48,710 bases of DNA from Streptomyces spiramenti (GTDB lineage Bacteria; Actinomycetota; Actinomycetes; Streptomycetales; Streptomycetaceae). Below, one piece after another: positions 23,982-32,135 of this stretch. Within the stretch, counting starts at the first letter, position 1. The number at the start of each line of letters is the position of its first letter. The DNA lies in NCBI RefSeq assembly GCF_012034385.1, contig NZ_JAAVJB010000014.1, forward strand, positions 1-48,710, in the 5' to 3' direction. Under the pieces are notes generated by a model that made no database searches, had not been told where the DNA came from, and saw only the letters and a list, made by a program, of their open reading frames with translations. The position numbers were made by a program, and so were the translations under genes.

Positions 23982-25148
23982 ATGCGCCTCAAGGGACGTA
24001 CTGTTGCCATCGGTTCAGCGCTGGCGGCCTCCGCCCTCGCACTGAGCCTGGTGCCGGCCAACGCCTCCTCGGAGCTTCCCTCCGCCGAGACCGCCAAGGC
24101 GGACGCCCTCGTCGAGCAGCTGCCGGCCGGCATGGTCGACGCCATGGAGCGCGACCTGGGCGTACCCGCCGCCGAGGTCGGCACCCAGCTGATAGCCGAG
24201 CACGAGGCCGCCGTCCTGGAGGAGTCCCTCAGCGAGGAACTCTCCGGCTACGCGGGCTCCTGGCTCGTGGAAGGCACCACCGAGCACGTGGTCGCCACGA
24301 CCGACCGGGCCGAGGCCGCCGAGATCACCGCGGCGGGCGCCACCGCCACGGTGGTCGAGCACAGCCTCGCCGACCTCGAGGCCGTCAAGGACATCCTCGA
24401 CGAGGCCGCCACCACCAACCCGGACTCCGCCGCCCCGGTCTGGTACGTGGACGTCACCACCAACGAGGTCGTGGTCCTCGCCTCCGACGTTCCCGCCGCC
24501 GAGGCGTTCGTCGAGGCCAGCGGCGCCGACGCCTCCACCGTGCGCGTCGAGCGCTCCGACGAGTCCCCCCAGCCCTTCTACGACCTGGTCGGCGGCGACG
24601 CCTACTACATCGGCGGCGGACGCTGCTCGATCGGCTTCTCGGTCCGCCAGGGCTCCACCCCCGGCTTCGTCACCGCCGGCCACTGCGGCAGCGTGGGCAA
24701 CGCCACCACCGGCTTCAACCGCGTCAGCCAGGGCACCTTCCGCGGCTCCTGGTTCCCCGGCCGCGACATGGCCTGGGTCGCGGTGAACAGCAACTGGACG
24801 CCCACCTCCCTCGTCCGCAACTCCGGCTCGGGCGTGCGCGTCACCGGCTCGACCCAGGCGACCGTCGGCTCCTCCATCTGCCGCTCCGGCTCCACCACCG
24901 GCTGGCGCTGCGGCACCATCCAGCAGCACAACACCTCCGTCACCTACCCCCAGGGCACCATCACCGGCGTGACCCGCACCTCCGCGTGCGCCCAGCCCGG
25001 TGACTCCGGCGGCTCCTTCATCTCCGGCACCCAGGCCCAGGGCGTGACCTCCGGCGGCTCGGGCAACTGCTCGATCGGCGGCACCACCTTCCACCAGCCG
25101 GTCAACCCGATCCTGTCCCAGTACGGCCTCACCCTCGTCCGAAGCTGA
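23982..25148 (+). CDS. Secreted S1-family serine protease (alpha-lytic/streptogrisin type), basic paralogue
   Basis: 388 aa, ATG with AAGGAG at 23970-23975. A signal peptide covers about residues 1-28 (SALALSLVPANA) and a prodomain about 29-201, whose role in this family is folding assistance and inhibition. The mature chymotrypsin-fold protease starts near DLVGGDAYYIGGGRCSIGF. The triad is H234 (TAGHCG), D262 (GRDMAW) and S342 (GDSGGS), and six Cys fit the three family disulfides. The mature region is rich in Arg and poor in acidic residues. It is 51 bases longer in coding length than, minus the stop, and closely similar to, the next gene up to 25148, but close relatives differ mainly in charge. 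A hairpin ends the transcript. Confidence 0.95.
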   Translation: MRLKGRTVAIGSALAASALALSLVPANASSELPSAETAKADALVEQLPAGMVDAMERDLGVPAAEVGTQLIAEHEAAVLEESLSEELSGYAGSWLVEGTTEHVVATTDRAEAAEITAAGATATVVEHSLADLEAVKDILDEAATTNPDSAAPVWYVDVTTNEVVVLASDVPAAEAFVEASGADASTVRVERSDESPQPFYDLVGGDAYYIGGGRCSIGFSVRQGSTPGFVTAGHCGSVGNATTGFNRVSQGTFRGSWFPGRDMAWVAVNSNWTPTSLVRNSGSGVRVTGSTQATVGSSICRSGSTTGWRCGTIQQHNTSVTYPQGTITGVTRTSACAQPGDSGGSFISGTQAQGVTSGGSGNCSIGGTTFHQPVNPILSQYGLTLVRS

Positions 25149-25184
25149 TCCGAGGGCGGCACCCCGCCCACCACGCCCCCTCAC

Positions 25185-25221
25185 AGACGGCCCGTCCCGC
25201 GCATCGCGCGGGGCGGGCCGT
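25185..25221 (+). terminator. Terminator hairpin after protease 1
   Basis: A 17-bp stem with one G-T wobble and the loop ATC starts 37 bases after the protease stop. Confidence 0.7.
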
Positions 25222-25536
25222 CCGCGTTCGACCGGCGCCTCGACCACGCTCGCCACGGATCCGGCCACCGGGGAGCGCGAACCAGCTCCGCGCGCGAGGG
25301 ATGAGCGACCAGAGCACGAAGGGGCGCATCGAGCGGATGTGTGCGCCACGCCACATCCGCGCACCGCCCCGACCACCGAGAACAGGTAACAGAACGACAA
25401 CGGCGGCGCAGCGCAGTCACGTTGTGCATGCAACGTGCAACTCGTGAAACTACCCTCACAACCGCGCAAGGACCCTGCGGCCACCGTTGATGCAGTGTCA
25501 ACACACCGCGCTGACCTGCTGCTTCACGGGTCGCCT
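25222..25536. other. Intergenic region between the two protease genes
   Basis: No gene is supported. It contains the inverted repeat at 25419-25436 and leads into the duplicated regulatory block at 25537. Confidence 0.5.
25419..25436. promoter_or_regulatory. Inverted repeat with TGCAAC direct repeats, candidate operator
   Basis: ACGTTG, six bases, CAACGT, overlapping two tandem TGCAAC heptamer units at 25429 and 25436. It lies about 120 bases before the duplicated block of protease 2 and has no counterpart before protease 1, so it may add separate control. Confidence 0.35.
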
Positions 25537-25616
25537 GGCACGTTCGGGCAATCCATCGCATCACAAGAGGTATTCCTTGGCAGGTACACACCCCATCACC
25601 CGGCGGCTACGTTCTG
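25537..25616 (+). promoter_or_regulatory. Duplicated upstream regulatory block, copy 2
   Basis: Gapless partner of 23874-23953. The cores GCAATCCATCGCAT, CAAGAGGTAT and CAGGTACACACC are retained, while TTGACA has become TTGGCA and TACATT has become TACGTT. It ends 33 bases before the start of protease 2. Confidence 0.65.
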
Positions 25617-25649
25617 CTTACCCCCACAAGCAAGTGCAAGGAGAACTGC

Positions 25650-26798
25650 ATGCGTCACACAGGCCGTAACGCCATCGGCGCCGCGATAGCCGCCTCCGCG
25701 CTCGCATTCGCGCTGGTCCCCAGCCAGGCCTCCGCGAACGACACCCTGTCCGAGCGGGCCGAGGCAGCAGTCGCCGACCTTCCCGCCGGTGTGCTTGACG
25801 CCATGGAGCGTGACCTGGGTCTGAGTGAGCAGGAGGCGGGCCTCCAGCTGGTGGCGGAGCATGACGCCTCGCTGCTCACCGAATCCCTCTCCGCCGACCT
25901 CGACGCCTTCGCCGGTTCCTGGCTCGCGGAGGGAACGGAGCTGGTGGTCGCCACCACCAGCACGACCGAGGCCGCCGAGATCACCGAGGCCGGCGCCACG
26001 GCCGAGGTCGTCGACCACACGCTGGCCGAGCTAGACAGCGTCAAGGACGCACTCGACAAGGCCGCCGAGTCCCACGACACCACCGACGCGCCGGTCTGGT
26101 ACGTCGACGTCACGACCAACGGCGTCGTCCTCCTGACCTCCGACGTCGCCGAGGCCGAGAGCTTCGTCGAGGCAGCCGGGGTGAACTCCGCCGCGGTCGA
26201 CATCCAGACCTCCGACGAGCAGCCCCAGGCGTTCTACGACCTGGTCGGCGGCGACGCCTACTACATGGGCGGCGGACGCTGCTCGGTCGGCTTCTCCGTG
26301 ACCCAGGGCTCGACCCCGGGCTTCGCGACGGCCGGCCACTGCGGCACCGTCGGCACCAGCACCACGGGCTACAACCAGGCGGCGCAGGGCACCTTCGAGG
26401 AGTCCTCGTTCCCCGGTGACGACATGGCCTGGGTGTCGGTCAACAGCGACTGGAACACCACCCCGACCGTGAACGAAGGCGAGGTGACGGTCTCCGGCTC
26501 CACCGAGGGTGCCGTCGGCGCCTCCATCTGCCGCTCCGGTTCCACGACCGGCTGGCACTGCGGCACGATCCAGCAGCACAACACCTCGGTGACCTACCCG
26601 GAGGGCACCATCACCGGTGTCACCCGTACCTCGGTCTGCGCCGAGCCCGGTGACTCCGGCGGCTCCTACATCTCGGGCAGCCAGGCCCAGGGTGTGACCT
26701 CCGGTGGCTCCGGCAACTGCACCTCCGGCGGCACCACCTACCACCAGCCCATCAACCCGCTGCTCTCGGCCTACGGCCTTGACCTGGTGACCGGCTGA
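25650..26798 (+). CDS. Secreted S1-family serine protease, acidic paralogue
   Basis: 382 aa, ATG with AAGGAG at 25638-25643. The domain plan equals that of the upstream paralogue: signal peptide about 1-29 (LAFALVPSQASA), prodomain to about 197, and mature protease from DLVGGDAYYMGGGRCSVGF. The triad is H230 (TAGHCG), D258 (GDDMAW) and S336 (GDSGGS). The surface differs: where copy 1 has FRGSWFPGRD and SGSGVRV, this one has FEESSFPGDD and NEGEVTV, making it acidic. The gene and its promoter block clearly arose by tandem duplication. The extracellular role is presumably protein degradation for nutrients. Confidence 0.95.
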   Translation: MRHTGRNAIGAAIAASALAFALVPSQASANDTLSERAEAAVADLPAGVLDAMERDLGLSEQEAGLQLVAEHDASLLTESLSADLDAFAGSWLAEGTELVVATTSTTEAAEITEAGATAEVVDHTLAELDSVKDALDKAAESHDTTDAPVWYVDVTTNGVVLLTSDVAEAESFVEAAGVNSAAVDIQTSDEQPQAFYDLVGGDAYYMGGGRCSVGFSVTQGSTPGFATAGHCGTVGTSTTGYNQAAQGTFEESSFPGDDMAWVSVNSDWNTTPTVNEGEVTVSGSTEGAVGASICRSGSTTGWHCGTIQQHNTSVTYPEGTITGVTRTSVCAEPGDSGGSYISGSQAQGVTSGGSGNCTSGGTTYHQPINPLLSAYGLDLVTG

Positions 26799-26860
26799 CG
26801 GTGAGAACCACCCCCGCGTGACGCGCACCCCCACTCCCCCACACCGCGCGTGACGCCCCC

Positions 26861-26898
26861 GGAGGGCCCGCACGATCCCCGGATCGTGCGGGCCCTCC
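26861..26898 (+). terminator. Terminator hairpin after protease 2
   Basis: A perfect 18-base inverted repeat with only two bases between the arms (26861-26878 and 26881-26898). It is one of the strongest hairpins in the window. Confidence 0.75.
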
Positions 26899-27019
26899 CG
26901 CATGCCCGGCCGCCCGCCCTACGGCACGGGGCGGGCGCGGGCAGCTCTCGGATGGCGGACCCCCGTTGCCCCGCGGGCGGCGACCGGCGCACGCTTGGCG
27001 CACGCCGAGAGGAGACCCC

Positions 27020-27835
27020 ATGTCCGACACCGTCTACACCCACGGCCACCAGGAGCCGGTACTCCGCTCGCACCGGCGCCGCACGGCGGAGGACTCCGCG
27101 GGCTACCTGCTGCCGCGGCTGCGCCCCGGACTCTCGCTGCTCGACGTGGGGTGCGGGCCCGGCACCATCACCGCCGGGCTGGCCCGCGCGGTCGCTCCCG
27201 GCCCGGTCACCGCCCTGGACAGCGCCCCCGGTGTCCTGGACGACGCACGCGCGGCCTGTGCGGCGGCCGGCGCGAACTCGGTCGACTTCACCGTCGGCGA
27301 CGTGACCTCCCTCGACCTTCCGGACGGCGGTGACGACGACGGCTTCGACGTGGTCCACGCCCACCAGGTGCTCCAGCACCTCGGCGACCCGGTGGCGGCG
27401 CTCCGCGAGATGCGCCGGGTCTGCCGCCCCGGCGGGACGGTCGCGGCACGCGACGCCGACTACTCAGCGATGACGTGGTGGCCGCGCCCGCCGGGACTGG
27501 ACACGTGGCTCCGTGTCTACCGCAACGTGGCGCGCGGCAACGGCGCCGAGCCGGACGCCGGGCGCAGGGTGCTCTCCTGGGCCCGGGCCGCGGGGTTCTG
27601 CGATGTCGTCCCCTCCGCCTCCACCTGGTGCTTCGCCACCCCGCCGGAGCGGGAGTGGTGGGGCGGGCTCTGGGCGGAGCGGGCCCTCTCCCCCGACTAC
27701 GCCCGGATGGCGGTCGAGGGCGGCCACGCCGAGGCCGCCGAACTCAACGAGGCGGCGGAGGGCTGGCGCACGTTGGCCCGCGCCGAGGACGGGTGGTTCG
27801 CGGTGCTGCACGGCGAGGTGCTCTGCCGCCGCTGA
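27020..27835 (+). CDS. Class I SAM-dependent methyltransferase
   Basis: 271 aa, ATG with AGAGGAG at 27008-27014. It carries the Rossmann-type SAM-binding motifs: LLDVGCGPGTITAGLA (40-55), VTALDSAPGVLDDAR (67-81), FTVGDVTSLDLP and VVHAHQVLQHLGDPVAALRE, then MRRVCRPGGTVAARDADY. The C-terminal third (WARAAGFCDVVPSASTWCF) resembles ubiquinone/menaquinone-methyltransferase-like small-molecule enzymes. It stands alone between a terminator and a convergent gene, so the context gives no clue to the substrate. Confidence 0.9.
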   Translation: MSDTVYTHGHQEPVLRSHRRRTAEDSAGYLLPRLRPGLSLLDVGCGPGTITAGLARAVAPGPVTALDSAPGVLDDARAACAAAGANSVDFTVGDVTSLDLPDGGDDDGFDVVHAHQVLQHLGDPVAALREMRRVCRPGGTVAARDADYSAMTWWPRPPGLDTWLRVYRNVARGNGAEPDAGRRVLSWARAAGFCDVVPSASTWCFATPPEREWWGGLWAERALSPDYARMAVEGGHAEAAELNEAAEGWRTLARAEDGWFAVLHGEVLCRR

Positions 27836-27862
27836 GAACAGCCGGGCGACCCGCCGCCGCGG

Positions 27863-28117
27863 TCACCGTGCCCGGCGTCCGCGGTGCGGGCGGCGGCGCC
27901 CGAGGTAGAAGCCGCCGGCGACCCCCAGCACGAGGGCGGCGAGGAGCGCGGCCCACAACGGCATGGTCACTTCCGGAACCAGCACCCGGATACGGGTCTG
28001 CCGGGTGTTCTCGAAGACGAAGACGAGGGTCAGAACGGCTGCGATCGCGAAGACGACACGGCCGGGGGTGAGGAACTCCCGCAGCCGCCCGCCGCGTCCA
28101 CCGGGCTCGGCATCCAT
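27863..28117 (-). CDS. LapA-family (DUF1049) small membrane protein
   Basis: 84 aa. The ATG at 28117 gives a compact protein with two membrane spans, about residues 19-36 (RVVFAIAAVLTLVFVFEN) and 53-75 (PLWAALLAALVLGVAGGFYL). A short hydrophilic loop with TRIRVLVPEV lies between them, and a basic tail RRRPHRGRRAR follows. This two-helix plan with an FxxEN motif after the first helix is typical of LapA/DUF1049 proteins, which are small inner-membrane proteins of poorly defined function. The frame is open upstream but only through low-complexity Arg/Ala sequence. The ribosome binding site is weak. Confidence 0.75.
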   Translation of the reverse strand: MDAEPGGRGGRLREFLTPGRVVFAIAAVLTLVFVFENTRQTRIRVLVPEVTMPLWAALLAALVLGVAGGFYLGRRRPHRGRRAR

Positions 28118-28448
28118 GGATCCAGCATGGCCCCGCCGCCCGGCGGGCGCACGCGCAGCCGTGAGGCGGCACGGTACCGGGAGACCCGCGGCGACGGGCA
28201 CGGGCCGGAACGCGCACGGCGGTGGGGGCGATTTCTCGCCCCCACCGCCGTGCGCCGGTCGCTGCCCGACGCTGCGTCCGGGCGTTGCCGGACCGCTGCC
28301 GGGCCGAGCCCGTCACGGCATCTCACCGCGTCGAACATCGGGCGGGTACGACGAGTAAGAACTGCGATGCTCCGCCGTGCGAGCGATCCACCGCACTCGG
28401 CGGCCACCCACCGATCAGCCGCGTCAACAACGCTCCAGGTCAATACAG
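28118..28448. other. Intergenic region between LapA-like and CBS genes
   Basis: 331 bases with no supportable gene. The only clear structure is the long perfect hairpin at 28212-28255; the rest holds no recognisable element. Confidence 0.5.
28212..28255 (-). terminator. 20-bp perfect stem-loop, terminator of the CBS gene
   Basis: Perfect 20-base arms (28212-28231 and 28236-28255) enclose the loop TTTC. It lies 194 bases past the CBS-gene stop on the minus strand, before the LapA-like gene. The structure is symmetric and could stop transcription in either direction. Confidence 0.6.
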
Positions 28449-28877
28449 CTAGCGGGTGACGCCCGCGTAGACGCGCTCGACGAACCCGGCGATCTGCTCC
28501 TCGCTGAGGTGGCGGGCGAGGTCGGCCTCGCTGATCATCCCGACCAGCCGCTTGTCGCCGTCCACCACCGGCAGCCGCCGGATGCGATGCCCCTCCATCT
28601 CCTCCAGGACGTCGGAGACGTCGGCGTCGGTGGGTATCCAGCGAGGTGTGCCCTCGCACAGCTCGCCGGCGGTGACCCGTGCCGGGTCGTGCCCGGCCGC
28701 GACGCACTTCAGCACGATGTCGCGGTCGGTGAGGATGCCGCACATCCTGTCGTCGGTGTCGCTGACCGGGAGCGCCCCGACGTCCATCTCACGCATCAGC
28801 TGCGCCGCGCGGTCCAAGGTCTCGGTGGCGGGCAGCCACTGGGCGCCCGGGTGCATGATGTCGGCGGCGGTGGTCAT
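28449..28877 (-). CDS. CBS-domain protein
   Basis: 142 aa from ATG 28877 with AGGAGG 6 bases upstream; a GTG one codon earlier is too close to the ribosome binding site. Two CBS domains make up the whole protein, about residues 8-64 (MHPGAQWLPATETLDRAAQL and GILTDRDIVLKCVA) and 76-132 (WIPTDADVSDVLEEM and LVGMISEADLARHL). Such paired domains bind adenine nucleotides and sense energy charge. Stand-alone versions in streptomycetes are common and usually annotated as stress or regulatory proteins. No effector domain is fused and the neighbours give no partner. Confidence 0.93.
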   Translation of the reverse strand: MTTAADIMHPGAQWLPATETLDRAAQLMREMDVGALPVSDTDDRMCGILTDRDIVLKCVAAGHDPARVTAGELCEGTPRWIPTDADVSDVLEEMEGHRIRRLPVVDGDKRLVGMISEADLARHLSEEQIAGFVERVYAGVTR

Positions 28878-29038
28878 CACTGGCCTCCTACGAGGGTCTT
28901 CCTGGCCGGGGACGGGCGAGCGGGTGCGGGCGCGTCCACACGGAGCACGCGTCGGTGCGTACTCCTTCCAGGGGAACGCGCCCCGCCCTTCCCCGCCACC
29001 GCACGCGGCGGGAGGCAGGGAGGCAGGCGGCGGCCCCG

Positions 29039-30028
29039 CTATTCGAGCACCGGAGAGGTGTACCGGAGCGTCGCGGCGTCCGCGTCGAGCACGGCGGAAC
29101 GGCCGAGGCCCAGGGTCAGCGGGTCGGGGCAGTGGCCGAACCCCATCTCCTCCACCATCGGCACGCCGAGGGGGCCGAGGCGGTCCAGCAGCACCGTGCG
29201 GATCCGCTCGTACGGCTCACTGTCCTGCCACGAACCCAGGACGATCCCGGCGACGCCGTCCAGCCACCCGGCGTTGAGCAGCTGGCTCAGGCACCGGTCG
29301 AGCCGGTACGCGCGCTCACCGACGTCCTCCAGCAGCAGAATGCCCCCGGCCGCCGAGTGCCGGGAGGTCGGGCTGCCGAGGTTGTCGGCGAGGAGGCTCG
29401 CGCAGCCGCCGAGGGTGACGCCCTGCGCGCGGCCCGGCACCAGCGTCGCCGCACCGGGGCCGCTCACCGTGGTCACGGACTCGGGCTCGAAGAGGGTCCG
29501 CCGCAGGTGCTCCTGGGCTGCCCGGTCACGCGCGAACCCCTCGGTGGCGGGCATGGGCCCGTGGAGCGTCGACAGGTGCAGTCGGGAGGCGAACGCCTCG
29601 TGGAGCACGGTGATATCGCTGTACCCCAGCAGGATCTTCGGTCCGGCGGCCCGCATCGCGGACCAGTCGAGGAGGCCGGTGACCCGGTGCGCGCCGTACC
29701 CGCCGCGCGCGCAGACGACCGCGGCGACGTCCGGGTCGCACCAGGCCGCCTGCAGATCGCCCGCACGGTCCTCGTCCCGCCCGGCGAGGTAGTCGAGTTC
29801 GGGGTGGACGTCGAGGACGTGGTCGCCCACCACGACCTCCAGTCCCCAGTCGCGCAGCACCGCGAGGCCCGCTTCGAGCATCTCCCGCTCCACGGGCGAA
29901 CTGGTCGCCACGACCGCGACCTTGTCGCCCGGTCGCAGCCGGGAGGGGCGGGTGAGGGTCGGTACGGGCGCGACCGAGGCGTGCGAGGTCCCGTGGGCCG
30001 CGCCGGGGGTGGGGAAGTGGCGGTTCAT
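29039..30028 (-). CDS. S66-family peptidase (LD-carboxypeptidase/MccF-like)
   Basis: 329 aa, ATG 30028 in an ATGA overlap with the S9 peptidase stop. S66 enzymes are serine carboxypeptidases that act on L,D-bonds of muropeptides or, in the MccF branch, on peptidyl-nucleotide and other amide substrates. The nucleophile is S137 in LLGYSDIT, with ARGGYGAHR (107-115) just before it, the Glu in LLLEDVGERAYRLDR, and the His in EEMGFGHCPDP completing the triad. It has no signal peptide, so it is cytoplasmic, consistent with murein-peptide recycling. It is the last gene of a peptidase run. Confidence 0.92.
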   Translation of the reverse strand: MNRHFPTPGAAHGTSHASVAPVPTLTRPSRLRPGDKVAVVATSSPVEREMLEAGLAVLRDWGLEVVVGDHVLDVHPELDYLAGRDEDRAGDLQAAWCDPDVAAVVCARGGYGAHRVTGLLDWSAMRAAGPKILLGYSDITVLHEAFASRLHLSTLHGPMPATEGFARDRAAQEHLRRTLFEPESVTTVSGPGAATLVPGRAQGVTLGGCASLLADNLGSPTSRHSAAGGILLLEDVGERAYRLDRCLSQLLNAGWLDGVAGIVLGSWQDSEPYERIRTVLLDRLGPLGVPMVEEMGFGHCPDPLTLGLGRSAVLDADAATLRYTSPVLE

Positions 30029-32061
30029 CGCGTCTCCGTCTCCAGTGTCTCGCTCCGGTCGGCCTCGATGCCGAAGGTCTCCCGGTAGAGCGCCAGTTCC
30101 GCCTCCACGGCCCGGGCAATGGTCGCGGCACGGCGGAAGCCGTGCCCTTCTCCGGGGAAGGGCAGGTAGCGGTGCGGCACCGTGCTCCCGGCGAGCGCGG
30201 CAAGCAGCCGCTCGCTCTGGGCCGGCGGGCAGATCGGATCGTCCAACCCCTGGAGCAGCAGGAAGGGCGCGGTGATCCGCCCGGCGTGGTGCAGCGGCGA
30301 GCGCTCGCGGTACAGCTCCTCGTCGAACGGCCCGATCAGCGAGTCGAGGTACCGGGACTCGAAGTCGTGGGTGCCGCTCGCCGCCCAGCCGACCGGGTCG
30401 AGGACGGGGTAGCTGATCGCGCCGCAGGCGTACACGCCTCCCGTCCGTTCGGGGTCGGCCAAGGATGCCGCCGCGGTCCAGCCGCCCGCGCTGCCGCCGC
30501 GCACCGCCAGGCGGTCCGGGTCGGCCGTCCCCTCGGCTGCGAGCGCGGCGGCGACGGCGGCGCAGTCCTCGACGTCGACCTGGCCCCAGCGTCCCCGCAG
30601 CCGGTTCCGGTAGGCGCGACCGTAGCCGGTGGAGCCGCCGTAGTCGACGTCGGCGACGCCGATGCCGCGGGAGGTGAAGTAGGCGATCTCCAGGTCGAGG
30701 ACCATCGGCGCCCGGCCGGTGGGGCCGCCATGGGCGCGGATCACGTACGGGGGGAGCTCGCCGGGCTCGGGCCGGTGGTCCGGCGAGGTGGGCGGGTACA
30801 CGTGCGCGTGGACCTCGCGGCCGTCCGGGCCGGTGAACGTCCGGGACTCGGGGACCGGCAGGTGGTCGGCGGGAACGGCGTCGCGGTGGTGGGCGGCGAC
30901 GACCCGGCTGTATCCGGTCGCGGTGTCGAGTTCCACCAGTTCGTACCCGCGCAGCGGCGAGGCGGCGATCCCGGTGACCCGGGTCCCCCGCACGGCCAGT
31001 GCGGGCGCCCATTCCGTCCTCGGGCCCGGAGCGTCGGTCAGGACGCCCCGGTCCGGGTCGAGCAGTCCCAACCGCTTGCCGCCGCGGCCGTGCACCACGG
31101 CCACCAGGCCGTCCGCCAGCGGCGCGAACCAGCGCATGCCGATCTTCCACAGCGCGTCGGCGAACTCCTCCTCGGCTGTGTGGAGCGCCTCTGCCGGGCC
31201 GACCGCCGGCGGCCCCGCGTCCCGGGAGTCGGTGAGGGCGGTCCGGTACAGGTTCCACCAGCCCGTGCGGTCCGAGGAGTACAGCACCTCGCCCCTGGCG
31301 CCCCACTCGACCTGGGCGATGGACTCCGTCGGCCCGCCGGCGATCACCACCGGGGGCCCGACCTCCCCGTTCCCGGCGAGCCCGGCGAGCCGCAGCTCCG
31401 TGCCGTCCCAGGGCATCCGGGGGTGGTCCCAGGTGATCCACGCCAGATGGCGACCGTCCGGGGACGGCCTCGGCCCGGTGAGGAACCGGTGCGTGTCGTC
31501 GGTGAGTTCCCGCAGGACGGCACGGTCCTCGGCCGCCGCGCCGGAGAGCGGCACGGCGACCAGCAACCGGCGGAGGTCGGTGGGGCCCTCGCCGGTGAAC
31601 TCCTCCATGACGCACCAGACCTCGCCGTGCTCCGGCATCAGCACGGCGTCGGCGAACCGCAGCCCGCCCCCGACCGCGGAGACCGGGGTCAACGGCCGCG
31701 GCACGGCGCCCTCGGGCGCGTCGGGCTCCAGCGAGTAGAGCCGCTGGTCGACGCAGTGGGTGAAGACGATCAGCGGCCCGCCCGTGGGGCGCGGGGTGCC
31801 GGCCCAGGGCAGCCCCCCGTACTCCATCACCCGGTTCCTGGCGTCCCACGGCGGCGGCAGGGCCACCTCCGGCGGGCCGCCGTCGCCGCGGAGTCGCATC
31901 AGCGCGCGGCGCCCGCCCTCACTCGGCCGTGCGCTGGTCCACCACAACTCCTCGCCCACGGCGCCGACATGGTCGGCGCGGCCGTCGTGGGCGGCCACCG
32001 TTCCGGCGTCGATGGGTGAGGACCATGTCCCGCAGGGGGCGGGGCGGGGCTCGTGCGTCAT
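30025..32061 (-). CDS. S9-family prolyl oligopeptidase-like serine peptidase
   Basis: 678 aa, ATG 32061 with AAGGAG about 10 bases upstream. The N-terminal two thirds is a beta-propeller (repeats such as GRHLAWITWDHPRMPWDGTE and EVLYSSDRTGWWNLYR). The C-terminal alpha/beta-hydrolase domain has the triad S524 (RGGSAGGW), D608 (QGLDDPICP) and H640 (GEGHGF), with the oxyanion segment RAHGGPTG. There is no export signal. These enzymes cut short peptides after Pro or, in acylaminoacyl-peptidase relatives, release blocked N-termini. It overlaps the S66 gene by ATGA and follows the M20 gene by 74 bases, so the three probably form one operon for peptide breakdown. Confidence 0.94.
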   Translation of the reverse strand: MTHEPRPAPCGTWSSPIDAGTVAAHDGRADHVGAVGEELWWTSARPSEGGRRALMRLRGDGGPPEVALPPPWDARNRVMEYGGLPWAGTPRPTGGPLIVFTHCVDQRLYSLEPDAPEGAVPRPLTPVSAVGGGLRFADAVLMPEHGEVWCVMEEFTGEGPTDLRRLLVAVPLSGAAAEDRAVLRELTDDTHRFLTGPRPSPDGRHLAWITWDHPRMPWDGTELRLAGLAGNGEVGPPVVIAGGPTESIAQVEWGARGEVLYSSDRTGWWNLYRTALTDSRDAGPPAVGPAEALHTAEEEFADALWKIGMRWFAPLADGLVAVVHGRGGKRLGLLDPDRGVLTDAPGPRTEWAPALAVRGTRVTGIAASPLRGYELVELDTATGYSRVVAAHHRDAVPADHLPVPESRTFTGPDGREVHAHVYPPTSPDHRPEPGELPPYVIRAHGGPTGRAPMVLDLEIAYFTSRGIGVADVDYGGSTGYGRAYRNRLRGRWGQVDVEDCAAVAAALAAEGTADPDRLAVRGGSAGGWTAAASLADPERTGGVYACGAISYPVLDPVGWAASGTHDFESRYLDSLIGPFDEELYRERSPLHHAGRITAPFLLLQGLDDPICPPAQSERLLAALAGSTVPHRYLPFPGEGHGFRRAATIARAVEAELALYRETFGIEADRSETLETETR

Positions 32062-32135
32062 CTGGGAGTGTCTCCTTCTTCCGCGTCCGCCGCCGCGGCC
32101 GGATGGGCGGGTCCGACCGCGGACCCGCCCACCGG

